Assembly (NCBI GenBank): GCA_006538405.1 | Contig: BJKQ01000004.1 | Coordinates: 1,798,001 to 1,862,000, forward strand | Length of the DNA stretch: 64,000 nt | Direction of reading: 5' to 3' | Source of the DNA: Hansfordia pulvinata | Lineage: Eukaryota > Ascomycota > Sordariomycetes > Xylariales | In this document: positions 33,713 through 46,790 of the stretch, piece by piece | Position numbering within the stretch: the first letter of the stretch is position 1 | Layout of the letters: every line of letters starts with the position of its first letter | The notes under the pieces: generated by a model | Told to the model about the DNA's origin: nothing | Databases searched by the model: none | Seen by the model: only the letters and a program-made list of their open reading frames with translations | Program-made: the position numbers and the translations under genes

Positions 33713-35264
33713 CCCCCGGTCAACGCCCTCCCATTCCATCGTGGTCTGTGGTCTGCACAGCCCCAATCCAAGACGTCCCTGGTTGGTTCGCAATCACGAG
33801 TGCCCCTGGAACTCCGCTGTACCCGGGTCCGAGTACGTACCTGCCCGACTTGCAGACACGCCGCCTGCCGCCTCACATTCTACGAGGACTCGTGATCCCT
33901 AACAAGGTACCTCATGGGATTCACGAGATTTGCGAGTGCCGCCGTGGGCTACAGACTCGTACCAGGTTAGAAACAATGATTCGCGAGATTGGGTACCCTC
34001 ACGTCCTCGCGCGTAAGTATTTATGAGGAACTCTGTTGAAGAGACAGGGCACGTCAACTCGGGCTCGCTTACGCGCCGACTGACTTTCTACATGTACGTT
34101 GATTGACGCACAAAGAGCTGGAGGCGTGTAGGTTGGTCAGGCGGAAGTATCCATGTACGATCGGACGCGTCTGATGGAAGCAGCCACCACCAAAGAGTCC
34201 TGGCTTGGGTTTGCCCCCTGAAGATCCTCTCTCGCCCGTAACGCCGTGGGCGCAGCAATTGGGCAGACGTCCACATGTAGATTGAATTCGTATCAAAGGT
34301 GATGAGAAACATAAAGTAGGTACCTATCTTCCAGGGTTCAAGAAATTCCCTAGGTCGCCGATGGTCCGTGTTTCTAATGTAGGTAATCGTATCTACTTAC
34401 CATAGGGTATTTACGTGCATGCGGGTAGTCCGTCGGCAACAAGCCGGATGGCGAATCGCCGCAAGGCTTCGGCGTTCTCCCCCGCCCAGAGCGTGAAGAC
34501 GCAAGAGGCCCCTCCGCTGCGAACAGACGCGCCATGCTGCCGTTGCGCGCGTCTCGGCCGCGAGCCCGGAACCCCCTCAAGAGCACACGCGAGCCATACC
34601 CACCATCCCGCAACTACCTTACTTACGTACACCGCAGAGAGTACAGCATCTATATCCTCAGAGACACAAATCTCCCGCCCTCTCGGCTAAAGACGCACGC
34701 ACGAGCGAAACTCCTCGAGGCCCGGGGGGGGGCTCTCTGATCAGGCTGTGTGTTTCCTACAACGCCATCACACCGGGATACCACACGAGCCCTCCGTACC
34801 ACTGCAGACAGACACGCATGGAGCCGCACACGTCTCGGCATGTCCCCCGGCTGAGTCGGGATGCGCAAACACGGCGAAGGACGATGCGCGAGACCCAAGC
34901 CGCGGGGTACGAGGACCGCACCGCATTACTGCCAGCGATTCTCAGCGCAACTTCAAATCCCCTTCAGGAGAAGAGCACTTCTGCCCGCCCGGGTGGACAC
35001 GTGCTTTGTCTTCGCTTCCTGAGGGTCGAAAAATGGATGAATGAATGAATCTGGGCGAAAGAAAGACCAGCAAGGCTGCTGCGGTAGCCCCGAGACCGCG
35101 CGAGACAGACACGGCCGGCCCGAAAATCGAACCAGCCCCTCATAGCTGTTTCCTACCTCTTCTACACCACAAACATCAGCTCAACCCGGCCAAGCCAGTC
35201 CATTACCGAGCAAAGGGGGGGGAGGGGGTCGGATGACGGAGCATGGCCCCAAGAATCACAATCA

Positions 35265-35558
35265 CTAGATAGCGGCATAGAGACCAAGTCCGCTCAACAT
35301 GGATGAAGCCGCAAAGGTGCAGGAAAGCACGAGAACAAATATGCCTTTAATGATACCACCATAACTCCTGACTGCCAAAAGTGCTCGTGTGCTAAGATAT
35401 AGAAGAAAAGCCAGTCCCAGCACGCTTATGCCGACCCAGCATCTCCCGCTGCAAAAGAACCCCAAAACACCCCTGGGCGACGTAGAAACGCCTTTGCCCT
35501 CTAGCCGCCATGGCCGGATATAGAACGCATGCCGGACGCCAGTCCCCTCGAGGGACAA
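35265..35558 (-). CDS. Possible small two-helix membrane protein (doubtful)
   Basis: A 97-codon open frame beginning with a true ATG. Residues about 40-60 (GISVLGLAFLLYLSTRALLAV) and about 68-95 (GIIKGIFVLVLSCTFAASSM...) are hydrophobic enough to be membrane helices. There is no homology I recognise, no matching intron signals, and it lies only 212 bases downstream of the coiled-coil gene on the same strand, so it could equally be 3' UTR. A chance frame is quite possible. Confidence 0.15.
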   Translation of the reverse strand: MSLEGTGVRHAFYIRPWRLEGKGVSTSPRGVLGFFCSGRCWVGISVLGLAFLLYLSTRALLAVRSYGGIIKGIFVLVLSCTFAASSMLSGLGLYAAI

Positions 35559-35769
35559 TTGTTACCAGTCGCAGTGACCACCTGAAGATGCATGAAAAAG
35601 ACAATCGCTGGAAAACAAGATGGGCTCTTGCAGAGACTGCCCCGGGCATACCTCATGGCAAGAGAGAAAGCCCTACTGGGGGCTGTTCGGGCATGGTAAC
35701 GTAATGGGCGGCCCAGAACTCGCGTTGCAGGCCTTCCCATATTCCAGCGTTCTGAAAGCGTCGCATATG

Positions 35770-37569
35770 CTAGTGGCCTTTCGCCCGGAGTAGCTTGGTA
35801 CGGAGCCAGAACAGAAACGAGTGCCACGCGCCATTCGTCTTCCTCTTCGCAGCATGTGCGCGCTTCGAGGGCGTGAAATTGACGTGGCGGGCGCGACCGC
35901 TTTCGAGGCCGGCGGCTGGCAGGTTATGCTCGTCAAGTCCGTCGTGTTTGTGGTTCGCAAAGGCGCTCTCCGAGATCTGCTCCCGAACGGCCTCTTCCTT
36001 GGTGTCTTGCTGATGCTGATGCGTCCACGTGTTGGCACGGCTGGTGCTTGGTCGGGCCGTGCTTGCGAAACTGGGCCGTCCACTGCTAGTCGCGGCGCTG
36101 GCTTTGCGTCTGTGCTTCTTAAGCATGCTGGGAGGGAGAGCCTCGCAGAGCTCGGCGTACTCTTGGGCCTCGCGCTGGGCTTTGGCCTCTTTGGCGGCCG
36201 CAGCCTCTTGTTTCTCCCTCTCATGTGCTCGCTTCTCGTCTGCTCGCGCGCGGCGCTTCTGTTCCTCGCGCTCGTACTTGGCGTCCTTTGCCTTCTCCCT
36301 CTCCTGGTACTTGCGGCGCGCCTCACGCAGGTTCTGTTGGCGCGTTGCCGTGTCGAGATCCGACTTGGCTCTGAGCCGGGGGAATGCGCCCTCAAACGAC
36401 GTGCGTAAGGGCGTGCGGGGCATGCTGCTTGCCAACGGCTCAGTCGGTGACTTGGCAATGCTGATGCTGCCACGCGGGCGCTGCGTGGCAGTGTCAGCTG
36501 CACACTCATCTTCTGGGCTGTCTCCCCCGACACTCATGCGGGAGCGACTCGACACATGGGAGAGTTTCGAAGACTGGGCCGGGGTGACGGAGGAGGAGCG
36601 CGACGTCCTGATCCTCAAAGCGGGCTGAGTCTTGCTTGACTTGGCTTTGCCATTGGGCTTGGTGGTGCTGCTGGCGGCCAAGGTGGAGACGGAAGCAGAA
36701 CTCGTGGCAGCTGAGCGGCCGTGGGCGTCATCCAGAAGCGAGTTGTGCTGCGGCGAATTTCTTAGCGAAGGGCGACTCGAATTGCTGTTGAGAACCGGCT
36801 GGGACTGCCAGCTAGCGTGGCTCTGCGGCGGCCGCTGCTGCTGGCCGCTGCCACGGCGGCGACTAGAAGGCTCGCACATGTAGATGGCTGAAGCCGAAGA
36901 TCGTGCGGCATTGGCATATTCCCCATCACTCTGCCCGTCCATGGCGTCGTCAGCCTCAGCAATGGCTCTGACTGAGTGATCGCGGCCGTCATCGGAGTCG
37001 AAACTGGCGCCGTAGGAAGAGAACGGGTTGGTGTACAAGACAGGCGATGTCGCGCTGCGCGGGATCTGCTGGAAGGGGTGAACAAAGGAGCCACCAGGCC
37101 GCGGCCCGGGGCCGCTCAAACTTCCGCTGGTGGAAGTCGCTACGGAAGCATGGCTGTTGCCACTGATCGATCGGGCGTGGCTGTAGCTGTGCGCGTGGCT
37201 GGCCGCAAAGGGGTTCGACGCTGTCGTTGTGTTGGTCGGCGAGACGGCGTCGCCCAAGGTGAAACTTACGTCTTTGGCCTGTCGTAACGTCTTGGGGTTG
37301 AGACTGGAGCTGTCAGAGAGGCTCGCGTTGGTTGGCGCGCCAGGCCATGCGTTGGTGGTGTTGTTGCTGCCATCTTGTTGCGCCCAGAATATCTCGTCTT
37401 GGTCGTTCCATCCGCGATCCAGGTCGATTGAGTTCTTCTCCGACTGGGTCTGCAGCTTCTTGAGAATGGGCTTGACCACATTTCTGGGTTTGGCTTTGGT
37501 TATGCGGTTGCCAGTTGCTGAGTCGGCTCCGTGGGCACCAAACCCGCCGAGGCTCTGAAAGGAGGCCAT
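35770..37569 (-). CDS. Hypothetical fungal coiled-coil protein
   Basis: Intronless 599-codon ORF without a recognised domain. The N-terminal start MASFQSLGGFGAHGA and the basic stretch KPRNVVKPILKKLQTQ are followed by a long Ser/Thr/Asn/Pro-rich disordered region (about 70-400) with many SP and RS sites, typical of phosphoregulated fungal proteins. Residues about 410-474 are a highly charged coiled coil of Arg/Lys/Glu/Ala (ending REAQEYAEL). Then come a basic segment (MLKKHRRKASA), another disordered stretch, HVNFTPSKR and a compact hydrophobic-basic C-terminus WHSFLFWLRTKLLRAKGH. That C-terminal amphipathic helix could bind membrane or lipid, but this is inference. The uniform frame over 1.8 kb, despite many stop codons in the other frames, supports a real gene. 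Function is unknown. Confidence 0.75.
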   Translation of the reverse strand: MASFQSLGGFGAHGADSATGNRITKAKPRNVVKPILKKLQTQSEKNSIDLDRGWNDQDEIFWAQQDGSNNTTNAWPGAPTNASLSDSSSLNPKTLRQAKDVSFTLGDAVSPTNTTTASNPFAASHAHSYSHARSISGNSHASVATSTSGSLSGPGPRPGGSFVHPFQQIPRSATSPVLYTNPFSSYGASFDSDDGRDHSVRAIAEADDAMDGQSDGEYANAARSSASAIYMCEPSSRRRGSGQQQRPPQSHASWQSQPVLNSNSSRPSLRNSPQHNSLLDDAHGRSAATSSASVSTLAASSTTKPNGKAKSSKTQPALRIRTSRSSSVTPAQSSKLSHVSSRSRMSVGGDSPEDECAADTATQRPRGSISIAKSPTEPLASSMPRTPLRTSFEGAFPRLRAKSDLDTATRQQNLREARRKYQEREKAKDAKYEREEQKRRARADEKRAHEREKQEAAAAKEAKAQREAQEYAELCEALPPSMLKKHRRKASAATSSGRPSFASTARPSTSRANTWTHQHQQDTKEEAVREQISESAFANHKHDGLDEHNLPAAGLESGRARHVNFTPSKRAHAAKRKTNGAWHSFLFWLRTKLLRAKGH

Positions 37570-38315
37570 CGGGACTGTTTCTGTGTCGCGCGGCTATTGA
37601 GAAGATCTGGCACCGTCGAGCGGGCAGATGATCGACCGACAGTTGGGTTTCGGTGAGCGTCGGTGAGCGCCAGGGCACTCGCAGATGGCGGTTCCACCAG
37701 CCCCGGTTGGAGCCCGAGACCAGTCGACGACTCGACCGGGATCAGGTCGAAGCCGCGATCGCTCAATGCTGCTTGTGCTGCGCGCGAAGCCGGCGACGTC
37801 GCGAGGCCCGAAGGCGTGGGCCGGTCCTGGCGGGAGGAGCGATGGTGTTGCAGAAGAGAGCGTGCTGAGCGGCGCGGGCGGGATCAGCGATTTTGGCTGT
37901 GGCGGGCGCGGCTGGCCGGACTAAGCAGGCAAGATGCAGGCGCAGGCAGCCCAACGCAACCCAAACCCACGGCTGAAGCGGAGTGCGTGGTCGACGGGGG
38001 GCGGGCGGGGGGCGGTGTCACCGCAGCGGCAGTGCCGGCATTTATCGAGAGGCGAGGGCGTGGAGTCTGTCACCAGGGAAAGTGTCGCATCGAAAAGAAA
38101 CAGCGCAGGCCAAGGCGGCGGAGGGCGAGAGTACAGAGGCCTGGGGTCGTTCGTACGGCGAATTGACCCATCAACCAAGACGACACGGGCCAGGCCAGGA
38201 CGAACCGGGATGGTGGTGGCGACTGGGCCAAGTCACGCGGGCCTGCCGTCTGTGTCGATGCGCTAAGCAGGAATCGAGGAGCCCCGGGGGGAAGGGGGCT
38301 GGATTAGATGCGGCA

Positions 38316-38348
38316 GTGCTTGTGCTTGTGCTTGTGCTTGTGCTTGTG
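38316..38348. repeat. (TGCTTG)n hexamer repeat
   Basis: About five tandem copies of the GTGCTT hexamer. Confidence 0.85.
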
Positions 38349-39300
38349 CAGCGCGAAAATGCGTCTTGGTCTCTCGTCTTGTCCGTCTGTCTGTCTGGCC
38401 GTCTGTCTGGCCGACCGTCCTCGCTATCGAAGCCCGAGGTGACCTGTCGCAAAGCTATGGGCGGTGTTGCTGCGGTGTTGGCCGGGACCTGCTTGGGACC
38501 TGCTTGACGGCGGTGACGGGCGCTGCGCGTGCGGTGGGTGGTGCCGGCTGGTTCCCAAAGGCAGGGCAGATAAGGTAGGTAGGTATGTACGATACGAGTA
38601 TGTGCGATGGTGGGTAATGAAGAAAGTAGGGACCATGTAGGGTGGTAGAGGATATGGAGAAAGCGATCAGTTCTGGATCGGCATTTGTCTTTCTTGTTGA
38701 TGTTCCTGGGCTCGTCCTTCTCCTGAATCCTGCCCGGCCCAATCTCTCCCACCCCGTACCGACAATACAAACAACGGCCGTTCGTCTGTTGTTGTGGTCT
38801 GGCGCGGGCGGGTATGACGGAATGGATCTTTTGGCTCGCCCCGGTTGCACAAGCGCATTCGTCAAGGGCGCCGGGGAATGAAAACCGGACGGGAAAGTGG
38901 AGAGGGTTATCTATCTGGCGACGGGCAAACTCGATTGACATCCCAAGTTCGCGCGCACTTGGGGCCGGGGGCGGCTTGGCAGCCTCCAGCGTAGCCGATG
39001 GGAATCTGGGATTACGAGGCCGGGCGGGGAGTAGCCGGAAGAGTCGGTGGATTCCCCCCCGTCGGGTCGCGGCCAGCAATGACGGCGAAATTGACAATCT
39101 CAATGTGACGGTTGCCTCCTTTATTGATGCTGAAGACGGTAACGATGGGATTGCTGTGTCCGTGATGGATGATAACAAGGGCCCTTGATTGATGATTTTG
39201 ATTGATTACCGGCAGCTCTGGGCAGCCCGCACCTGCACGCGACGGTCGGACGGTCGGTCAATCGGTCGGGATGGGACTCGACGAGGGCGACGACTTGATC

Positions 39301-39316
39301 ACGAGTACGTACTCGT
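39301..39316. repeat. 16-bp perfect palindrome
   Basis: ACGAGTACGTACTCGT reads the same on both strands. It is the longest perfect palindrome I noticed among the GTAC-centred words. Confidence 0.9.
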
Positions 39317-40367
39317 TAACAAGCCGCGCTTGCGGGCGGATAGGAAGAGAGATACGAGGACTCGTAGTCGTGGGCTGGTAGATGATAGATGGGCGCCAGC
39401 CCGGACGAGACGGTTATCTCGACTGGCTGAAGGCGCCCCGTAGAGAGAGTGAGGTTTGTTGCCAAGGAGAGGGGCCGGGATTCCAGACCGAGAGACGAGT
39501 TGCGTTTGAGCGAGCGGCCAGGTCGATCTGGATCGATGGGCGCCCGGGTTCAAGGTCAGGCCCAGCAGCTCGTACCTTGTTAGTGCAAAAGGCGGGCGCG
39601 GGCTCTCAGCCTCATTCCTGTGCTGCGAGGAGTCGCCGTTGCGGCCAATGCCAGCGGTCGACAGGCCAATGCTAGGGGTCTCCGCGGGGGCGTCAGAGTC
39701 ACGGGGCCACGGAGAAGCCGGGGCGCCTGCGTGGGTTCCGGGCCAGAAGTTGGGGGTCGTCCGGCTGCAGTGGGAGGGGAGAGAGGGCCACCCACGATGG
39801 GAGGCAAGGTGGTGGGCAGGGGTCTGGAGAAGCACTGGGGATAGGACGATGGGGATGGGGATGGGGACGAGGATGGGAATGGGCAAGAAGGCGGCGGCGG
39901 CGGCCGAATCGGGTCCGGGCTCGGCCAGACTACGGGCACTTATTGCCCTTATATCGCGGCTTGTAGGCTGGCTGTATCCGGAGGCGGCCGGTTCGCGACA
40001 GAGGACCTAGCGGGTACATGAGTAGGTGGGTGGGTGGGTGCCGGTGGGTGTTCGATATCATTCAACGTACGAGTATGTAGGTACATACCTAACAGGACCA
40101 TGGGTGGAGGCTGGACTCCGGGCTGAAGATCGTGGGTTCGGCTAGGACGAGCTTTATTTGCAGCTTATTTAGGGATGCGCATGGGCTAGCGATGCCCAGT
40201 CGGCATCGCAGACCTCGGAAGGGCTATGGGACGAAAACGAGGTGAAGCATCGAGAGGGAGGCCCGGGTGGCAGAGAAGCTGAAGGTCGGATATCTACGAG
40301 TAATGCATTCCGGCCATGTCATTCACGATTGCCGACCGAGCTTGACCCAAGCCGTCTGCTCTGCGTT

Positions 40368-40408
40368 GTGCTGCGCTGGCCTGGCCTGGCCTGGCATAGC
40401 ATGGCATG
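40368..40408. repeat. (CTGGC)n-type repeat
   Basis: Tandem pentamers ctggc changing into tagcatggcatgg units. Confidence 0.75.
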
Positions 40409-43400
40409 ACATCTCGGCCAGCTCACCACCCGGGCGTCTACTCGTACGAGTCCTGCGTGCGTGGTCGGCACATGTGAAGGAAGCGGCCGCAGCGGTCCAT
40501 GCCCATAGGAAGTCTTGGGTCCATGCACACCGGCGAGGCGGGTCTTCGTCAACAGGCCAGACGGGACACACATGGCGGCGAATGGCGGACGGTCGGGCTG
40601 CACCAACGGAGAAGAATCAGGTTGCTGTCGGCATGGATGCGTTTGCGTGCGTGCGTGTCAATGTATGTTCGCCGATGGCGATAGCAATGGCGATGGCGAC
40701 GACAATGGCGGCGGCGAACCCACAGCCCCGGGCGAATGAACGCCTGCAGAACCTAATAAGTACCTTAGGTACCAGCCATGGCAGTGGCGGCTGCGATCTC
40801 GCTCGTGGCACGACTTGCGCGCCTTCCACTGCGACATATATTGGATGGATATGCTGGTATCAACCAATTCAAATTCACGTGCGGTCTGGATAGCTGCATG
40901 ATTCAATGTTTGATATTGGCATACACCACCTCGGCCCATTGAACGCAAACAATTGATCAAACCAAGATACTAATGTCAACCTGAGTAAGGCCGTACACGT
41001 ATGGTATGGTTCATGTCAAATCCCAGTCCAGTCATGCACTTCTGCAGACTTCAATGATCTCGCCTCGCACCGCTGCCCTTACCTCGCTCCCCACCACATG
41101 GACGCTCACCTCAGCTCTCACCTGGGCTGCTTGCATTCGCTTCGCACCACCCAACCCACCCCCGGCCCGGCCAGGCCAGGTTTCGATGCAAGCGGCAACC
41201 CCGCACCCATGCCATGCCGTATCTTCCGCGCCATCAGCCCAGCCCCGGCGAGGCTAACCCACCACCTCCATCATCGCCCCGCGCCGATCAGGGTCGACGG
41301 CCGATCGATATCCAATGGCCCGACAATCCGACAGCCTGCACCCTCCCACGCCCTACTCGTCCGAGTACCTCCCACGCCCCGGGCCCTCCCCGCCAACCGT
41401 ACGCGCACGAGTACCAGCGAGACCCCAGGCTGTGCCAGGACCCAGGCCACCAGGTCCAGAACGCTCAGGCCTGAGGTCGTCTCGTCCATCGTCTGGATTC
41501 TGCCCGCATCCACATGGCCAACGGCTACCATCAAATTGGCCGCTGCCTTCTTCTCCTAGCAACTGACCCCGTGCAACCTTCGTGGCACAAACACTGGTGG
41601 TCGGCTGCAGTCATCCCGCTCCCCCCCGCCCTCTACTCAGAACCTCACGCACTCGGTAGTCCATCTATCTGATAATCCACGCCTGGACAGAATGCAAGCT
41701 TCCACCCCGCAGCGAGCCTGTCTCTCTTCCGGTTTATCTGTCTGTCTTTTTCTTCGCCTTCGCACAAGCCGCAACCCGCCCCCTCTCTGGCTGCCTATTG
41801 GCCTCGGCCGCTCCGTACGCGCAATCATGGCGGAGCTGCCCTGCCTCGCCGAAGCGGGGCGCGAGGCCGTGATTGAGTGCCCAGGCCAGCCGCCATGGTA
41901 CTCGAGAGGCTCGGCGCCCATGCCGATCATCAGCATGCGCCGCCGCACACACGCCAATGGCATTCGAGGCCCTCCGCACCAGGGAGCTGGGCTCGAGGCT
42001 TGGCCCCGCGCCCTGCTCACATTGGTTGGCCCAATCACACCTCGAGAGCACGCCTGGCCGGCCGGCCCCGTTTCCCTGTGTTGCCACCCACGCCACCCCA
42101 AGACTGGCACTGCGATCACTTGCAGTCGTTGCTATCCAATGCCTTGATAGCAGGTCGAAGAACCTTCGTCTTGCTTCTTTTCCTCATCTTTGCTATGCAT
42201 CTCGCCCCTGTCCCCGCCTGGCTCGCCGGATATCCGTGCATCCGGGTCTTTGGACGTTTCGAGCTCGGCTACTTGCGGACAGCACCGTGAAAGATTTCCG
42301 ATCATATGTCACAGCCCCTTGCTCCGCTACGAGTAACGTGACAGATGTGACTTTCTCCCACGAATAGAAAGAGTGAGTGATTCAATGATGAAAGTGTGTG
42401 TGTCTGTGTGTGTCACACGCACGAGGGAGAGAGCCCCGGTTTTCGTCGTCCTTGGCTACCTACGGTACTCCGTACTTCTCACAGAGACCCTCGACTCCCC
42501 CGTGGGGTCCCCGGAGCTACGTCATACTTTCCGAAACCTGGCGTGCGGGCCTCCAGCCGCGTGGCTGGGTCAGCATTCCAGCGATAGCCTCCCGGGCATC
42601 TCGCCCTCCGCCCTCCCGGTCCAGAGAGAACATCAGGCACTTTCGCCGCCGGGCTTGTAACATCGGTGGCTAGACGGGGTGCGCGTTGGCCACGCGGCGG
42701 CACACGGCATAGCCCCGCCACTCCGTCGCTGCGAGCTTATGGATGCTCTTCGTGCGGGGAGAATCCGCCTGCGGGCGGCAGGCCTGGACTGGTATCGGGA
42801 ACGCTCGGCACGGACGTCATGATTCGCTCTCGTCAATACGTCCCTGTGAGTGAGTATCTTCTCTCATGTGTCATGGAAAAGGCACGTCCGGGTCCAGGTC
42901 TCCGGCACCGTCGCATTGTGGCAGATAGACATGCCAGTAAAGCTGGTCTCTCATCGTGCCCCTGCTGGTTGGTGAAACCGATAACTCGAAGGAGAAGGAG
43001 AGTCCCGAGGAACATACCCCAGATATCTACTCCCCCATGCCGCGATATCTAGACCGAATACCCCAGGCACTGTCAAACGAGTCAATTCACCGAGACGCCG
43101 GCTGGGTTCCTTGGGTACATGCATGGAGCTGCCTTGCTTGCCGGCCCGACTTCCTCGTCTGCGTCGGTCACTGGGTGCCTCGTCCCGCGCAGCACGGAAA
43201 CCACCGTTGTGCGACTTGAGACGACATCCACACAGATACTCGATCTGATACAGTGAGCATGAGCAGTCGGCCTTTACGTATCACAGCCCTGTTGTCACGG
43301 GGCGGGAAGAGTAGGAGGCGAGACTGCGTGTGAAGAACCCCGCCCCCAGTGACCTGGCCGCTCACACACCCGAGTCCTACTCACGAAGACGTTGTCGGGC

Positions 43401-45951
43401 CACTCAATCCCGCTCTTTTCTCGTCTAGTTGCCAGAATGCCCTAGCTATACTCATAAAACCCATCCGCCCAGCTGTCAGGAGGTGTGTCTCCTGGGTGAT
43501 GGTTGAGTATACAGAGGTGTGTAAGGGAGAGATATATTAATACTTTGCCCCCCTCGAAACTGTCACCCAATGGGCAATGTTCGATAATCTTCCCCGACAG
43601 CACACTTCCCGGTCCAGCTCGACCTGCGACATACGAAGAGGAGCTTGCTTCTTCCGCCCTTCGCTCAGCACGCAGACCTGGGCGACACCCCAGACACGCC
43701 ATGCCGGAAGACTCCTTTGGCCGTATCAAGCCACTGGGCTTCGTCAAGCGCCAACCCGTTGTCTCTTCAATCACCAAGCTGGTGTGCAGAGCCATTGCCA
43801 TGAGGCGAGGGTTCGTTCTTCATGCTCCGCGTCGCCATAGTAGCTCTTGGCTATCCGAAGAGTATGATTAGTAGAATTTGGCAGGCATTCGAGGCCATGA
43901 CGAGACCTTCCTGGCATCAACAGGCCTCACGCTGGCAGGGTTTGGAAAGCATCTAGGTGTTGCTCGAAACCAACCCGATAACACACGTGCCCGACCCATA
44001 TTGGCGCAGGGTGCAGTCATTTTCAGGCTGCTTGAACACAGAGCACGGTGGCCTAGTTGATCCAGATCTTTGAGTTGCTTAAAGTCGTGCCACAGTAACA
44101 TGTAGTTGAGTGCAGGCTATCACGAAGCATAGCCGGAGATGACCAAACGTTCAGGCTGACACGGAACGTGCATTAGCGATAACATGAGCTCTCCAGTTCC
44201 TGAGAGGCGGTCGTCGAGCTTTTGTCGCCCTAAAAGTCTCGGCTGTGGCCTTGCGATTACATAATCAGTAGACATGCAAGCTGTCAAGAAGAGTCCGTGT
44301 CAGCTTGATCAATGTAGCGACAGCAGAATGTCGGCTTTCTGTAGCAAGGGTCATGTTCTGGTGTAATCTGTAAAGAAGCAGGCTACAAGAATGAAAAACC
44401 TGCGGATTTGACTCGCAGGCTTTCATCGAAGGGGTTGAAGACTGCTTTGAAAGTACTGTTATTCATGCGCATTGCTTGGACTCAACACTACCTAGTAGAT
44501 ACCAACATCTGCACACTTTGATTCAAGCCATGCAAAGGGACATCGCTTGAACCAAAGCTCACGAACCGCAAGCCATGTCTTGCTAATCACACCCTTGACA
44601 TTGGCGCTTGAATGGGGAAAGATACTCATGAGACCCTCAGAACGGGTTTGGGACAATGGTTTGTCACATACCTGCCTTGTGCGACCCTTGACAGACGAAG
44701 AACCACTATTCCTGGATTACACGCTCCGACTGCGGTCCGACATCGTCAGGGGCTGGATTATGGCGGCGGAACACACTTTTTTGCGGAGCATGAACAGGCT
44801 TGACTGCCCCAGGAACACCACCCAGCCGGCCAAGAACCGGGGCCGTGGAGTGCGGAGCCTATGTATAGCGCACGGTGGAAGAGGCTCGAAAAGAGGCAGA
44901 GGGCATTTCTGTGGCGCGGACCCGGGACCCGGGCTTCGGAACAGGCCCCCGTCGAGCGCGAGTGGGCCATATGTCGGTCGGAAATTGGGCAGAACAAGGG
45001 TGTTTTTCACCGAAGCCCTTCGCGGGCGTCATCCTGGCCGTGAAGTTGCGTTGTCTTCTCCTGGCAGAAGTCCAACCGCTCCCTCGGTACCACCTCACCG
45101 CCAGACGTAACTTCCAGCAGGGCATGGGTGTACGTACAAGAATGTGCTTCCTCTTGGCTAGCGACTATACCCAGGTGGTGTTTGAGAATCGATGACTCCG
45201 ATGATGTCTCGCCCGGTTTGTCGTTATCGATTCCCTTGCTGGGCGCTCGGGCTTGAACCACGAGGGATCCAGGTACATGTCGACACGTGTTGAAGCTGTT
45301 GCAACCGCTATGCGGGTTGCGGTCATCCCCGCGGCTCACAGATCATTGGGATCGTCTGCAAACGGACTTGATTCCGAAACTCAACGACATCTTAGCCTTG
45401 AGCTCTTGGGGCTTCCGTGCCCGCGTGAGAGCTATGGCGTCGGAATGCTCGAGGAGTTTGAGCCACGAACCAGGGCCCTGCTGATCACTGGGTTTGCTGA
45501 CGGGAGCATGTTCGGGTGATCATCTAGTTTCTCTTGGGTCAGCCTGGAGCGACGACCGGCCTGGGAATGGTCAACCAATAACGAGTAGCATGATCTACCA
45601 CGTAAAGACATTGGCGTGACGTGCCACGGCAAGCAACGTTCCCAGACCACGTTGGCTCTACCCTGTTCCACAATATTCTCGATGATTTCCGATGGGACAA
45701 TAATGGCTGTATATCAGTTCAATGAGCTACTCTGGTCGCGCATGTGGATGGCATCGTCTGAAGCCTGGGAGCTGTGCTGCCGGGGCTGAGATGGAGAAAC
45801 CACAAACTTCAGGGGGGTTTATTCTCGTGAGTCGAGCGCAGCAGTATTCCCAGTTTGTGCACTCGTAGCGGCGTAGAGGTGGTACCTGAAAATACCTGAA
45901 GGCCTGCCATGAGTCGATGAGATAAAGAGAGGGATGGAGTGTGCATATGAA

Positions 45952-45965
45952 GGGGGGGGGGGGGG
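45952..45965. repeat. 14-base G homopolymer
   Basis: An uninterrupted run of 14 G. Confidence 0.9.
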
Positions 45966-46507
45966 AGGGAGTGTCGCCTACAACAAGATTTGGGTGGTGG
46001 ACCAGGGACCATGCTGAGTTTTCCTCCACGCATCTTGGGGAGCGGGGGCCTGCAATGATGGATGGGCGAGAATCGACTGACGTAGGAACAACTCACCATG
46101 CTTGCAACAAGACGCATTGCTGTGCATGGGTGCGCATGGGGAAGACGGCCAGACGGGTACGAGGGCGCGATGGTGGTCCACGGGTGTTGAGGGGTCGAGC
46201 AGCCGTCTTTGCCGCAGCAGCCTCGAGAGAAATATCCATTGGAAGCAAGGCACTTTACCTCCTAAGGTGCCTTGAGCGACCCGACCTGTCTCGGCAGATC
46301 TAAGCAGACGGCAAGCGGGTTGCGCCTGCCTTTACCTACATGTATGTGCGTTCTTCATCTACGGAGTACAAGCGGGAGTACTCGTACTGGACGTGGACCA
46401 CACCAGCCCAGAAGGAAGTGCATATGTGCAACGGGAAGGTGCGGGCGGGGATGGCCGTTCTCGCAGGCTTGCAGGGAAGGCCCAGCCTGACAAGAAGGTC
46501 CAATGAG

Positions 46508-46790
46508 GAACCTACCTGTGTATGGATGTAGGTTGAGGTACCTACCTTGGGTGCCTTAGGTACCTGCGCAACATTGAGGGTATAGCACGGCCAGATAGGT
46601 GGAAGCAACTCACGACAGCTATCTTGGGGATACCTCATGTTGGACGATGGAAGGCAGTATGAATACACCCGTCAACCTATGTAGTGACGGTAATACCTGA
46701 GTTCTGAAAGTCCTCCCTTCAGTTGTAGACACCATTCAAGATAGGTAGGTAGGTACCTACCTCCTACTTACATGTATGTGGATGGTAAGT
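46508..46790. repeat. Cluster of GTAC/CATG words
   Basis: Contains repeated aggtacctacct, ccttaggtacct, taggtaggtaggtacctacct and tacttacatgtatgt. This is one of the densest clusters of these words in the window. Confidence 0.7.

Larger units (their letters stand above)
31579..35769. other. 4.2-kb intergenic region
   Basis: Promoter of the GH76 gene on the left and 3' flank of the coiled-coil gene on the right. It contains a TGG repeat (33684-33712) and GTAC words at 32965-32990, 33490-33515 and 34317-34330. A 97-codon minus-strand frame (35558-35265) would encode two hydrophobic segments but has no known domain; it is listed separately at low confidence. Otherwise I see no gene. Confidence 0.55.

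Noticed and set aside
38171..39178. 335-codon minus-strand frame in the gene-poor block
   Set aside because: It is Ser/Thr/Arg/Pro-rich and includes a hexamer repeat (SerThr run). No domain is visible, and frames of similar size run antisense.
45244..45275. Minus-strand GTGGTTCAAGCCC, resembling a tRNA T-arm
   Set aside because: The T stem has a mismatch, and no A box or anticodon stem lies upstream at the right distance.
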